DNA of 64,000 nt from a bacterium HR19 (GCA_002898315.1 BEHV01000005.1:66193-130192); one strand, 5' to 3'; counted from the stretch's first letter, positions 50,654-59,305 are shown. The notes: generated by a model from the letters alone, not told the origin. Numbers and translations are program-made.

Positions 50654-52003
50654 TCAATGAGCAAAAATATCAATATTCTCTCTAATTTTATTTACAAGTT
50701 TAGGTTTTATTTTTCTTTGTTTTTTATCCCAACCGAAAAAATCTGGATTCATTTTTGGTCTCACATCTGAAAATACGGGAGGTGGATTAAAAATAGGAAG
50801 CACGCGCGAAATTATATCTATAGCCGTTCTCAGAGGAGAAAAGTATATGAAAGATAGTTCTGGTTTCTTCGCAATAACTTCAAGGAACAGAGATGAATAT
50901 TCAAACGGGAAGTCGCCATATCCATCTTTATCTTTATCGTATCCTCGGTATGTATCGAAGTAATTTGAGTACCAGAAATTTTTATCTTGAAGGACCTGCT
51001 CAAATTCTACGATAAATAAATTTCCTACAAAAGTGTTATCTGATATTAGGTTAGGAAAGGATGGTGGAAGTACTCTTACCGCAACTATATTGAAAGCAAA
51101 GACGTTTCGTTTGATTATATTGCCAAATCTCCTCTTTGATAAAATATCATCTTCTCGTATGTCTTCACTTATCGTTTCCCCTCTGAACTCAGGAGAATTA
51201 GCAAGATAAATTCCAACGGAGTTATCTATTATGAGATTTTCTGTAAGGACGATATATGAAGCATCTTTAAATCCGACCCCAATTCCTGTAAGATATTTTG
51301 AGCTTCCAAAAACATTTTTTCTGATGAGAATTTGTTTTGAGAACATCAGAAAAGCCCCGACAACATTACCATAAAACTCATTACCTTCAAGAATATTACC
51401 ATCGCTATACATGTAGTGCAATCCGTATCTGCTGTTTATAACATAGTTTCCAATTGTTTTCACATCGCTTGAATACCAAATAACCATATCTCTCATATTT
51501 TCCATATAGTTTTTTTCTATCATGACTCTTCTTGAATACCAGAGGCGAATTCCATCACCTCTGAACTGAAATGGTTCTCTTTCATCTCCCAAAATAACAT
51601 TCCCCTTTATAATAACATCTTCTGAATTTTTGAGATAAATACCAAAGAGGGTATTTTCAATTCTGTTTCCTTCAAGATAAACACCAGTTGCATTTTCAAC
51701 CATAATTCCCGAATCCTCATGAAGAAGGTCTCTTCCAGAATTCCTCACTATCAAGTTCTTTATGGTGCAGGGGGATTTTATATAAATAACATGACCTATA
51801 CCACCACTATCCACTGCTGATATTCCTTGACCATCTATATAGATGTTTTTATCTATGATTATGTTTCCCTTGTATGCTCCACCTTGAAGGATTATTTTAT
51901 CGCCATCTTTCGCTTTTTGCAGAACCTGACCGAGGTACGAAGCATCTACTTTAAAGATAGAAGAAGAAATTAAGAAGGGAAACATCAAGAAAATCTCCCC
52001 CAT
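50654..52003 (-). CDS. nosD: NosD periplasmic maturation protein
   Basis: Periplasmic partner of NosFY, 449 aa. After a short hydrophobic leader it forms a right-handed parallel beta-helix: repeated segments such as GNRIENTLFGIYLKNSEDVIIKGN and GNEFYGNVVGAFLMFSKQILIRKN follow the roughly 22-residue period of NosD/CASH domains. DGDKIILQGGAYKGN at the N-terminus and GYDKDKDGYGDFPF near the C-terminus are typical of NosD. The start codon is 23 nt beyond a strong hairpin (52027-52079) that separates it from the upstream small gene and nosZ. No ribosome-binding site is visible. Confidence 0.92.
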   Translation of the reverse strand: MGEIFLMFPFLISSSIFKVDASYLGQVLQKAKDGDKIILQGGAYKGNIIIDKNIYIDGQGISAVDSGGIGHVIYIKSPCTIKNLIVRNSGRDLLHEDSGIMVENATGVYLEGNRIENTLFGIYLKNSEDVIIKGNVILGDEREPFQFRGDGIRLWYSRRVMIEKNYMENMRDMVIWYSSDVKTIGNYVINSRYGLHYMYSDGNILEGNEFYGNVVGAFLMFSKQILIRKNVFGSSKYLTGIGVGFKDASYIVLTENLIIDNSVGIYLANSPEFRGETISEDIREDDILSKRRFGNIIKRNVFAFNIVAVRVLPPSFPNLISDNTFVGNLFIVEFEQVLQDKNFWYSNYFDTYRGYDKDKDGYGDFPFEYSSLFLEVIAKKPELSFIYFSPLRTAIDIISRVLPIFNPPPVFSDVRPKMNPDFFGWDKKQRKIKPKLVNKIRENIDIFAH

Positions 52004-52026
52004 CGCAATAAATTTTAGGTAAAAAT

Positions 52027-52079
52027 AGAAAGGGAGGGGCTTTTTAGGATTCTGATGGCAATTTTACCCCTCCCTTTCT
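52027..52079 (-). terminator. Strong hairpin inside the nos operon (attenuator or mRNA-processing site)
   Basis: A perfect 13-bp inverted repeat, AGAAAGGGAGGGG / CCCCTCCCTTTCT, encloses a 27-nt loop. On the transcribed (minus) strand it is followed by ATTTTTA, a short U-tract, and then by the nosD start 23 nt on. It is by far the most G/C-rich hairpin in the window. It would reduce read-through into nosD or protect the 3' end of the nosZ message. Confidence 0.75.
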
Positions 52080-52100
52080 TGAAGTTGAGATTTTGGTTAT

Positions 52101-52484
52101 TTACTTCAAGCCGGCTGCTCTTCCGGCATTTATAGCTGCTGTTGCAGTTTTAACGAGAAGTTGCCAAGCCCAGTTAGCTGTGTTTGCACATTCTTTCCAG
52201 TTATTTTGAGAACACAGTTTTTCAGCTTTCTCAAGTTCTTTTTTAGCCTGAGCAAGCCACTCGTTAGCAGATTTCCATTCGCTCCCAATAGCTGGGTCAA
52301 ACTTAGCTTTTTCTTCTATTCCTTTCTGAATGAGTTCTCTTGCAACCTGTTCAACTACATTCAGAGTATCACGGGCGTTTTTAAGCCATTTTTCGGCATC
52401 TTCCTTAGTTTGAGCAAATAATGGAAAAGAACCTAAAAGTAAAGAAGATATAAAAGTAATAGTTGCTATTTTTTTACTGCTCAT
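52101..52484 (-). CDS. Small secreted helical protein encoded between nosZ and nosD, function unknown
   Basis: A 127-aa protein with a Sec signal peptide (hydrophobic about residues 6-22, ending LFAQ), so the mature form is about 104 aa. The rest is amphipathic helix rich in Lys, Glu, Ala and Trp (EDAEKWLKNARD, SEWKSANEWLAQAKKELEKAEKL, NTANWAWQLL) with two Cys about 8 apart. It resembles a small helical bundle. No haem, copper or Fe-S motif is visible. A good ribosome-binding site, GGAGGTG, lies 10 nt upstream of the ATG at 52484, one of the best in the window, so it is probably well expressed together with nosZ (16 bp upstream). I do not recognise the family. Confidence 0.82.
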   Translation of the reverse strand: MSSKKIATITFISSLLLGSFPLFAQTKEDAEKWLKNARDTLNVVEQVARELIQKGIEEKAKFDPAIGSEWKSANEWLAQAKKELEKAEKLCSQNNWKECANTANWAWQLLVKTATAAINAGRAAGLK

Positions 52485-52499
52485 AGTCATTCACCTCCT

Positions 52500-54494
52500 T
52501 TATTTTTTAGGTTTCACAATTAAATAACCAGCCATTTCAAGATGAAGAGCCGAGCAGAACTCGGAGCAGTAGAATGGGAAGACACCTGGCTTTGAGGCAA
52601 CAAACTCTACAACTCCTACTTCTCCGGGTTCAATTGAAAGGTTAATGTTGTATCCACCAAGAGCGAAGCCATGAGTGGCGTCACGTGCTCTTTCAACATT
52701 AGTGATATACATCACTACCCTATCTCCCTCGTTTACCTCTATTATTTCAGGAGTAAAGTGGCTTCGTATCGCTGTAGCATAAACGTAAACTGTATTGCCT
52801 TTTCTCTCAATCCTCTCTTTACCTAACTCAGTACCATAAGGAGATTTTTTCTGCACCACAGGGTCCCAACCAACCTCTGGATAGACAGTCCAAGGTTTCA
52901 GTTTATCTGCCTTTATTATTTGTGCGTAGTGAGGTTCTCCAAGTGGGATCGGCATATCATAAACAAGCTTCATCTTATCACCAGATATATCTATGAGCTG
53001 GAAGTTCTGAGGATGAAGGGGTCCAACAGTAGCAAATCTATCAATAGACCACTTGTTGAGGGCAACAACCCACTTCCCATCAGGTGAAACGGTATCGCCC
53101 TCAGCAGCAGCTATGTGTCCTATGTTGTAGTGGACAGGAAGCTTTTCTACAAGTTTCCAAGTTCCAACCTGCCACTTTGCAACAACAGATTCAATAAAAA
53201 CTGATGTATATGCAAAACCTCTGTTGTCAAAGACCGTATGGAGAGGTCCAAGTCCTATTGGAACCTGAGCTTCAACAGATTTTTTGAAGTCAATTATCGG
53301 AACACCGAATCTATCTTTACCAGCAAAATCTCCTTGCTCTATTGCTTTTTTGATTTTCTCTATTGAGTAGACAGTAGCGTGAGTATCAAGTTTCCCTCCG
53401 ACTACTATCCATTTTCCATCAGGAGAAACATCTACTCCGTGCGGTGATTTGGGTTCGGGAGTAAAGACAAGAATTCTCTCTTTGGCAGCGATCTCGAGAG
53501 GGATAACTTTAAATTTGAATCCGCCTATACCGACAACTTCTTTGAAGTTTCCTTTGGCAACAAGTTCTTCAGCTTTTTTCCAGTTGACTATATGGAGGTA
53601 GTCCATATCGTTTTGCGATGCGCCGATTTCAAAGAATGGATTGGGACTTCCCACTGGCTTACCTGTTGCCATCTCTGAGTTGAAAGAGTTGCAGAAAGCA
53701 TAGCCATAGCTTGCGAGTTTTCCAGCATCGCAGAGGTCTTGCCAGTAAGGAGGTACCTCAACAGCAAAGGATTTTTCTGGAACTATACGCCCCTGCTTCC
53801 TATCAAAGTACCAGAATGTAATATACCCCCTATATTTTTCAGCGTACTCAGAAAGTGGAGCATACTTGCCCCCTTGCGGAACAGCATATTGAGAAGGTTC
53901 AATTATGTATTCAGAGTTAGGAGTCACAAAAGCTGCACCGTGATTTGAATACCCAAGAGGATTGCAGACAACCTGTTTTGTTTCAAAGTCCCTTAGGTCT
54001 ATCACAGCCAGACGAGAATTAGCTTTATCTCCTATGAAGAGGTATTGACCATCGTAATCTCCATTTGTTTCGCTCAGAGCAGGATGGTGAGTATCTGCCC
54101 AAGTAAGCTTTGCTCTGAGTTCGTCGCAATAGGTTCCTTGAAGCACTTTTTTGTTTTCCGCATCAAAACCCCAACCCTGCCAAGGTTCAGGAGTAAAGAC
54201 GCCGATATACTTCAGTATTCTCATAGAAGGGATACCTATGACTATAACCTGCCCGGAATGTCCCCCCGATGAGAACATAATATATTCGTCTTTAACACCC
54301 GTCGGGTGATATGTTTTGAGAGCATTTTCAACTGCTTCCGGACTGAGACCGCGAGCTTTTGCTATTTCAAGAGCTTTATCAAACGGTCCCTGTGCTACAA
54401 TATTGCTTATAAAAAGGGAACCAAAAATAACTCCAACAAAAAACAAAGTTAAGCCAAATAAGTTTCTTTTTAGTTTTGTTTTTATCCTACCCAT
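52500..54494 (-). CDS. nosZ: Nitrous oxide reductase, clade II (Sec-exported)
   Basis: Terminal reductase that converts N2O to N2 in the periplasm, 664 aa. The leader (residues 1-35) is hydrophobic and lacks a twin-arginine motif, which marks the Sec-dependent clade II. All seven CuZ His are visible: TADTHHPAL in the propeller (136, 137), GYSNHGAAF (185), SPHGVDVS, GLGPLHTVF, YNIGHIAAAEG and LGEPHYAQ. The C-terminal cupredoxin has the CuA ligands His608 (ATHGF), Cys643, Cys647, His651 and Met654 (FYCSEFCSALHLEMAG). The enzyme should be functional. GGAGG precedes the ATG. The four-helix membrane protein gene is upstream and the small secreted protein gene downstream. Confidence 0.97.
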   Translation of the reverse strand: MGRIKTKLKRNLFGLTLFFVGVIFGSLFISNIVAQGPFDKALEIAKARGLSPEAVENALKTYHPTGVKDEYIMFSSGGHSGQVIVIGIPSMRILKYIGVFTPEPWQGWGFDAENKKVLQGTYCDELRAKLTWADTHHPALSETNGDYDGQYLFIGDKANSRLAVIDLRDFETKQVVCNPLGYSNHGAAFVTPNSEYIIEPSQYAVPQGGKYAPLSEYAEKYRGYITFWYFDRKQGRIVPEKSFAVEVPPYWQDLCDAGKLASYGYAFCNSFNSEMATGKPVGSPNPFFEIGASQNDMDYLHIVNWKKAEELVAKGNFKEVVGIGGFKFKVIPLEIAAKERILVFTPEPKSPHGVDVSPDGKWIVVGGKLDTHATVYSIEKIKKAIEQGDFAGKDRFGVPIIDFKKSVEAQVPIGLGPLHTVFDNRGFAYTSVFIESVVAKWQVGTWKLVEKLPVHYNIGHIAAAEGDTVSPDGKWVVALNKWSIDRFATVGPLHPQNFQLIDISGDKMKLVYDMPIPLGEPHYAQIIKADKLKPWTVYPEVGWDPVVQKKSPYGTELGKERIERKGNTVYVYATAIRSHFTPEIIEVNEGDRVVMYITNVERARDATHGFALGGYNINLSIEPGEVGVVEFVASKPGVFPFYCSEFCSALHLEMAGYLIVKPKK

Positions 54495-54562
54495 GTTTAA
54501 AAAACCTCCTTTCTTTTTTTATTTTTTAATAACATTTCTCCCTACAACATATTTTTACTTTT

Positions 54563-55306
54563 TCAGTCATTTTGAATACTTCTTAAAATTTTTGCTCTCT
54601 CGAGCATTCCTGCTTTTTCAAACTCCTCTGGTTTTGCCGGCCATTTTGGAAGATTCGGACATAAGATAGAACATCTCTCTTTCAACGGGCAAGCGTTACA
54701 TACACCCAAGCGTAGAACAAACGAAATGAAAATCAACACAAATGCTAAAGTGGCAAGATAAAATCCTAATCCAAAAGTAGCAAAAGTTTGAAACTGGGCA
54801 ACTTGACCGACACCAAAAATTTTCGGAGTAAAAGGGGAAATTTTTATCGGGGCTTCGGGGTTAAGCTCATGCCCGTATTTATATAACCAGAAGAACATAT
54901 CAGCAAAAAAAGCAACCGGTAAAAGCAAAGGAGGTATGACAAAAAGCACCGCTCCTTTTCTGCCCGAAAAGAGGAAAAAGAGCGCAACAAGTGATACAGC
55001 TATAATACCGAAGAAAGCTACTTTTCTCTCAAATTTAGCAGCTTCTTCCATTTTTTTCATACCTATGTAGTGGTTTAAAATATCAAGTTCCTGCACATCT
55101 CCCTTTAACTTATTGAGATATACGGTAACACGAAGACCCTGCGGATACTGTGGAGCAACAAGGGTAAACTTCCACCAGGGCAGAAAGAAAGAAATAAAAA
55201 TCAGTACAGAAGCAGAAATAGCTAAAAACGCTACGAGCATTCTCCTTTTTGTCTGAATCATCGGACCTGGGATAAGTTTTTCTATTTTTTCAACTACCTG
55301 AACCAT
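54563..55306 (-). CDS. Four-helix membrane protein of the nos cluster with C-terminal tetracysteine motif (NosB-like position)
   Basis: A 247-aa inner-membrane protein with helices at about residues 26-46, 92-112, 117-142 and 175-200. The loop after helix 1 reads PQYPQGLRVTVYLNKLKGDVQELDILNHYIGMK; I recall GDV...LNHYIGM from proteins in clade II nos clusters, but this is from memory. After helix 4, in the predicted cytoplasmic tail, four Cys are spaced C-x2-C-x5-C-x3-CP (GVCNACPLKERCSILCPNLP, about 203-216), which could hold an Fe-S cluster or metal. The start at 55306 has AGAGGTGA upstream. It lies directly before nosZ. Function unknown; an electron-transfer or assembly role is inference. 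Confidence 0.75.
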   Translation of the reverse strand: MVQVVEKIEKLIPGPMIQTKRRMLVAFLAISASVLIFISFFLPWWKFTLVAPQYPQGLRVTVYLNKLKGDVQELDILNHYIGMKKMEEAAKFERKVAFFGIIAVSLVALFFLFSGRKGAVLFVIPPLLLPVAFFADMFFWLYKYGHELNPEAPIKISPFTPKIFGVGQVAQFQTFATFGLGFYLATLAFVLIFISFVLRLGVCNACPLKERCSILCPNLPKWPAKPEEFEKAGMLERAKILRSIQND

Positions 55307-55447
55307 AACCAATCACCTCTACTTTTTTATTGCAAAATCTGTTCCATCTGAAAGTTTCTTGGAGAACAAGAAATAAAGAAAAAAAACAGCTTTCTCTCTA
55401 ACATTTTTGTTTCATTTTTGAGAAACTTTCTCACTTTTGAGACATCT

Positions 55448-56548
55448 TTAAAATTCTACGCTAAAAAGTATTCTCATAAAGTCATCTTTTATCTCCTTCC
55501 CTTCCAATTTTTTAACATACTGAATCTGAGAAAGGAAAATTCCTCTGCGATACATGAGGGCGAAATTAAAAGCAAATTCATCGTTCTCATCTTTTGTTTT
55601 TGTGTCGTAAAAAGGATAGCTGTAATTCTGAAAGGTTTTCGCTCCCACAATAAATCTGAAAAAAAGATTGAAAGGAAGTTTGTAATCTATTCTGAGGTAA
55701 TTTGCATAGTGGTAGTAATTTCCCACCGTCTGACGATTTCCAACAACATTCATATAGGCAAAACCGAGTTTTAGCGATAAATTTTTAAAAAATGGTATAA
55801 AGCCGTAAGCTCCCACAAAATCTGCACCCCACATAAAAAGGTCATAGTGAGGAGCGTATCTCACCCAGTAAGTAGAAGCATAAGCGGTAAGTAAAGAGTA
55901 ACCCAACTTGATTCTATCACCCACTGCAAAATTTGAAGGAGAACCCGCACTTATAGTCATAATTTTTTCTGGATCACCCGAAGGACCATTGACAACATAA
56001 AAATCATTCGAAAGGAGAATTTTTTCGGTTCTGAGTATATGAGAGTTAAAGACACCACCGAGTTCAGACCATATGAAAGGAACAAACTTCTGGTCAAATC
56101 CCGTCAGCCCACCGTAATTGTGATGAAAGAGAGGGTCAGCTCCAAAAGGTACAAGCACTCTCCCGAATTTCACCGAAAACCTCGGGAATCTCACTCCAAA
56201 TTCATAGAATACTCTTTCTATCACTTCCGCTGAGAAAAAGAAATTATCTTCTGTTGTTCTTCTTGAAATGAACAAGAAATGATGGTAATTTACCAACGAA
56301 TACTTACCTTCAAGTGGATTAAAATTGAAGTTTCTTGATTCAAGGGAAACATCAAATTTCGCATTTATAATCAGTCCCAAGTAATTAATATTCAGCATGC
56401 TTTCTGATTTTCCTTCTTGATATTCTGAATCAGCATATATGATATTTGAATCAAAGAGAAGGAAAATCAAGACGAGGATAAAAAAGTTTTTTGTTTTTCT
56501 TTCTATTTCATTAAGCTCGGGGACATAGTATTTCTGTTCTCTTTTCAT
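55448..56548 (-). CDS. Predicted outer-membrane porin-like barrel protein
   Basis: A 366-aa exported protein: after a basic N-terminal stretch a hydrophobic signal (about 21-37, ending IIYA). The remainder has alternating beta-strand patterns rich in Tyr, Phe and Gly, for example VIERVFYEFGVRFPRFSVKFGRVLVPFG, and ends FSVEF with the C-terminal Phe typical of barrel proteins recognised by BAM. No enzyme motif is present. The pattern NYGGLTGFDQKFVPF resembles anaerobic-respiration-associated porins. It lies 11 bp after the tri-haem cytochrome gene and before the nos membrane protein gene, so a link to N2O respiration or copper supply is likely but inferred. Confidence 0.72.
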   Translation of the reverse strand: MKREQKYYVPELNEIERKTKNFFILVLIFLLFDSNIIYADSEYQEGKSESMLNINYLGLIINAKFDVSLESRNFNFNPLEGKYSLVNYHHFLFISRRTTEDNFFFSAEVIERVFYEFGVRFPRFSVKFGRVLVPFGADPLFHHNYGGLTGFDQKFVPFIWSELGGVFNSHILRTEKILLSNDFYVVNGPSGDPEKIMTISAGSPSNFAVGDRIKLGYSLLTAYASTYWVRYAPHYDLFMWGADFVGAYGFIPFFKNLSLKLGFAYMNVVGNRQTVGNYYHYANYLRIDYKLPFNLFFRFIVGAKTFQNYSYPFYDTKTKDENDEFAFNFALMYRRGIFLSQIQYVKKLEGKEIKDDFMRILFSVEF

Positions 56549-56559
56549 TTTCGTTTTTT

Positions 56560-56949
56560 TCAGTGATGGCAGACCTCGCAGTCCATATCATCAATATTGA
56601 GAGAAATTTTTCCGTTGTGGCATGCCCCGCAAAACTTGCCTCTATCAAAATCGTTATGTGTCATAAAATTCCTTCCGTATCTGAAAGTGGCAGGATGGCA
56701 TACATAGCAGTAAAACATTTCTTGATGAAAAAGGTGAGGGAAAACAGCGGGTGGTTCATCAGCTTCCTCTGCAATATCAGGGGGTCGCTCAATCTTAACG
56801 AAAGAAGGAGTTTGATACGAAAAAGCTGAAATAACAAAAACCCAAACCAAAAAAACGAAAAGAATGAAAATCAAAATATCATAAGCTCTAATTTTGGTTT
56901 GCGCAATGCAATTGAATTTCACTTCAACAAAATTATTCCTAAATCTCAA
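56560..56949 (-). CDS. Membrane-anchored tri-haem cytochrome c (c7/c3-like)
   Basis: A 129-aa cytochrome with one N-terminal transmembrane helix (about 23-45) and three CXXCH sites: CYVCH near 80, CGACH near 106, CEVCH near 124. Extra His in FPHLFHQ and MTHNDF would serve as distal ligands, giving bis-His haems as in class III c7 cytochromes; HLFHQ...CxxCH is the standard pattern. It should face the periplasm and accept electrons from the quinol pool or a partner. It is the first gene of the run containing nosZ. The frame starts at TTG 56949; a GTG nine codons downstream (56922) is an alternative. Confidence 0.85.
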   Translation of the reverse strand: MRFRNNFVEVKFNCIAQTKIRAYDILIFILFVFLVWVFVISAFSYQTPSFVKIERPPDIAEEADEPPAVFPHLFHQEMFYCYVCHPATFRYGRNFMTHNDFDRGKFCGACHNGKISLNIDDMDCEVCHH

Positions 56950-57022
56950 AAATTAGCTTTACTATTTTCTCAAAAAATCAGAAAAAAAGGAAAATTTAAA
57001 CGCACGTTCAAATTTTCTCAAT

Positions 57023-57811
57023 ATGTACGAGACGATAAAGGTGGAAAAGAAAAAAGATAAAGTAGCGTGGCTCGTTCTGAACAGACCTGAAAAAAGAAAC
57101 TCAATATCTCCAAAGATGACCCAAGAGATCCTCCAGGCACTCAAAGAACTGAACGAAGATAAAGATGTTTTTGTCGTAGTTATGACAGGAGAAGGAGACA
57201 AAGCATTTTCCGCCGGCGGAGATCTTTCCCCAGACCCATCAGGTCCAACCGCATTTTTAGATAGATACGAAAGTTCAAGATTGTTTGCAGAGATATTCAG
57301 AGTTATGGAGAGCTTCAAAAAGCCGATAGTTGCAAGGGTAAATGGCGATGCTCTGGGCGGAGGTTTTGGACTTGTTGCAGCATGCGATATAGCAGTAGCG
57401 TCAGAAACCGCAAGGTTCGGAACCCCAGAAATCAACGTGGGTCTATTCCCATACATAATACTTGCAACTCTCATAAGAGTGACATCAAACCCAAAAAAAA
57501 TTCTTGAACTTATGCTTACAGGAGAGAGAATTTCTGCCGAAGAAGCTCTGAAACTTGGATTCATAAACTATGTTGTTCCACAAGACCAACTTGATAGCAA
57601 AGTAGATGAAGTTGTAAATAAACTTCTTGAAAAGAGTCCCGCAATACTTCGCATGGGAAGAAGAGCTTACTATACCGCAAGAGAACTTGAATTTTCAAAG
57701 TCGCTTGAATTTCTCTCTGCTATGCTCTCTCTGAACACAATGGCAGAAGACCTAGTGGAAGGAGTTATGGCTTTCTTCCAGAAAAGAAAACCAGAATGGA
57801 AAGGAAAATAA
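57023..57811 (+). CDS. Enoyl-CoA hydratase/isomerase family protein
   Basis: A 262-aa crotonase-fold enzyme of acyl-CoA metabolism. It has NRPEKRNSISPKM near residue 20, the oxyanion-hole AFSAGGDLSP near 62, and ARVNGDALGGGFGLVAACDIAVA near 105, then FGTPEINVGLFPY where the catalytic Glu of hydratases lies. Ending KPEWKGK is typical. The second active-site Glu position reads PEINVGL, so a hydratase is possible, but the family also has isomerases and hydrolases. The gene stands alone between the divergent cytochrome gene and convergent glgA. No ribosome-binding site is visible. Confidence 0.88.
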   Translation: MYETIKVEKKKDKVAWLVLNRPEKRNSISPKMTQEILQALKELNEDKDVFVVVMTGEGDKAFSAGGDLSPDPSGPTAFLDRYESSRLFAEIFRVMESFKKPIVARVNGDALGGGFGLVAACDIAVASETARFGTPEINVGLFPYIILATLIRVTSNPKKILELMLTGERISAEEALKLGFINYVVPQDQLDSKVDEVVNKLLEKSPAILRMGRRAYYTARELEFSKSLEFLSAMLSLNTMAEDLVEGVMAFFQKRKPEWKGK

Positions 57812-57827
57812 GTATGCAAGAGAAAAA

Positions 57828-59225
57828 TCAAAGCCCTGTAAGTTCTCTGTATATCTGAAGGTATTTTTTTGCCATACTATCGCTTGAAAAGTCTAATCTC
57901 ATACAATCTTTGACAGCAGATAAAAATTTCTTTCTGTTATAAAAAAGGTCTATTGCTCTTTTTATAGCACAGAGCATCTCTCCCTTTGATGGATTGTCAA
58001 AAACTATACCCCACCCTTCTTCTGATATATCTTTTACTGTCTCCTCAAGACCGCCAACCTTTCTCACTATCGGAACGCACCCGTATCTCATACCTATCAT
58101 CTGAGTTATACCGCACGGCTCAAATATAGAAGGCATAAGCATAAAATCAGAAGAAGCAAACAACCTGCGAGATAAAGTATCATCAAAATCTGTGATAGAT
58201 ACTATGTTGTCATAAATTCCCGATATTCCCCTGAAATGCTCCGCATACTCTCCTGAACCGAGAAAGAAAAAATTCGCTCCGAGATAAGATAGTTCCCTGA
58301 TTGATTCAAGAATGAGTGTAACTCCTTTCTGGTAAGATAACCTGCTTATGAATGATATGAGCGGTTTTTCAAAATCAAGATTGAAAACCTCACATAGCTT
58401 TTTCTTATTCTCAAACTTTTTCTGGATGTCAGCGTGAGAGTAATTTACCCATATAGCTTTGTCTTTTTTCGGATTCCATGTATCATAATCTATACCGTTG
58501 AGGATACCCCGTAGCTTGAAGCTGTATTTGTTTAGAACTCCTTCAAGTCCCCATCCATAGTCCTGAGTGAGAATTTCTTTCGCGTACTTTTCACTAACGG
58601 TAGTGACGAAGTCAGAGAAAATTATTCCGCCTTTGAGAAGATTAACCATACCCCAGAACTCCAGTGCTTCCATATTGTAAAGGTGTGGGGGGAGATGCAA
58701 TCTATCTATCATCCATCTATCAAAGTATCCCTGATATGCAAGGTTGTGAATTGTGAAGACAGTTTTGACAGAAGATTTGAAAACCTCTTTGAGTATAACA
58801 GGTATGAGAGCGGTCTGCCAGTCATTTGCATGAATGACATCTGCTGAAATCAGTCCTTCTGCAACAGCTTTTGCAACAGCCCACGAGAACCCCCCAAACC
58901 TTATATCGTTATCATGATAAGATTGACCTGCTGGACCGTATATATGCTCCCTTCCGAAAAGTTTTTCATTATAAAAAAAATATGTATCTTTTGATTTGAA
59001 AATTTCAAAAGTATATTCTCGTGAATCCAGAATCACAGATACAGAAAGTCCTGTGTTTTTTATTTTGAACTTTTCTATATCAACTGACTTGTAAAGTGGA
59101 GTAGCACCCATTGCATCTATGCCTTCTTTTTCTCTAAGTGATTTTATCAAGCTATGGCAAAAATCCGCAAGTCCGCCCGTCTTTGAATAAGGATATATCT
59201 CGCTTGACGCTAAAAGAACTCTCAT
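57828..59225 (-). CDS. glgA: Glycogen synthase (ADP-glucose type, GT5)
   Basis: Extends alpha-1,4-glucan chains from ADP-glucose, 465 aa. It has the sugar-nucleotide binding KTGGLADFCHSL at residue 15, VIHANDWQTALIP near 135, TIHNLAYQGYF near 160, and the C-terminal domain ISRLSYQKGVTLI and PSIFEPCGITQMIGMRYG, the E-x7-E-like glycosyltransferase motif. The length fits GlgA. It is convergent with the enoyl-CoA hydratase gene (16 bp gap) and divergent from hslU. No other glycogen gene is adjacent. Confidence 0.93.
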   Translation of the reverse strand: MRVLLASSEIYPYSKTGGLADFCHSLIKSLREKEGIDAMGATPLYKSVDIEKFKIKNTGLSVSVILDSREYTFEIFKSKDTYFFYNEKLFGREHIYGPAGQSYHDNDIRFGGFSWAVAKAVAEGLISADVIHANDWQTALIPVILKEVFKSSVKTVFTIHNLAYQGYFDRWMIDRLHLPPHLYNMEALEFWGMVNLLKGGIIFSDFVTTVSEKYAKEILTQDYGWGLEGVLNKYSFKLRGILNGIDYDTWNPKKDKAIWVNYSHADIQKKFENKKKLCEVFNLDFEKPLISFISRLSYQKGVTLILESIRELSYLGANFFFLGSGEYAEHFRGISGIYDNIVSITDFDDTLSRRLFASSDFMLMPSIFEPCGITQMIGMRYGCVPIVRKVGGLEETVKDISEEGWGIVFDNPSKGEMLCAIKRAIDLFYNRKKFLSAVKDCMRLDFSSDSMAKKYLQIYRELTGL

Positions 59226-59299
59226 TTGCTTTGAGATTACAGAATAGAGAAAACTTTTTAGCTTTTTCAGAAAATTTCTGAGTTCAAAGAGCTAATCCT

Positions 59300-59305
59300 T
59301 AAAAT
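59300..59305 (+). promoter_or_regulatory. Putative -10 box (TAAAAT) of hslU
   Basis: TAAAAT within CTTAAAATATTC, ending 7 nt before the hslU ATG, which has no ribosome-binding site. Confidence 0.4.

Noticed and set aside
56962-57564. 200-aa minus-strand frame opposite the enoyl-CoA hydratase gene
   Set aside because: Ser-rich, without domain signs, and fully antisense to a gene with clear crotonase motifs. It is a codon-bias shadow.
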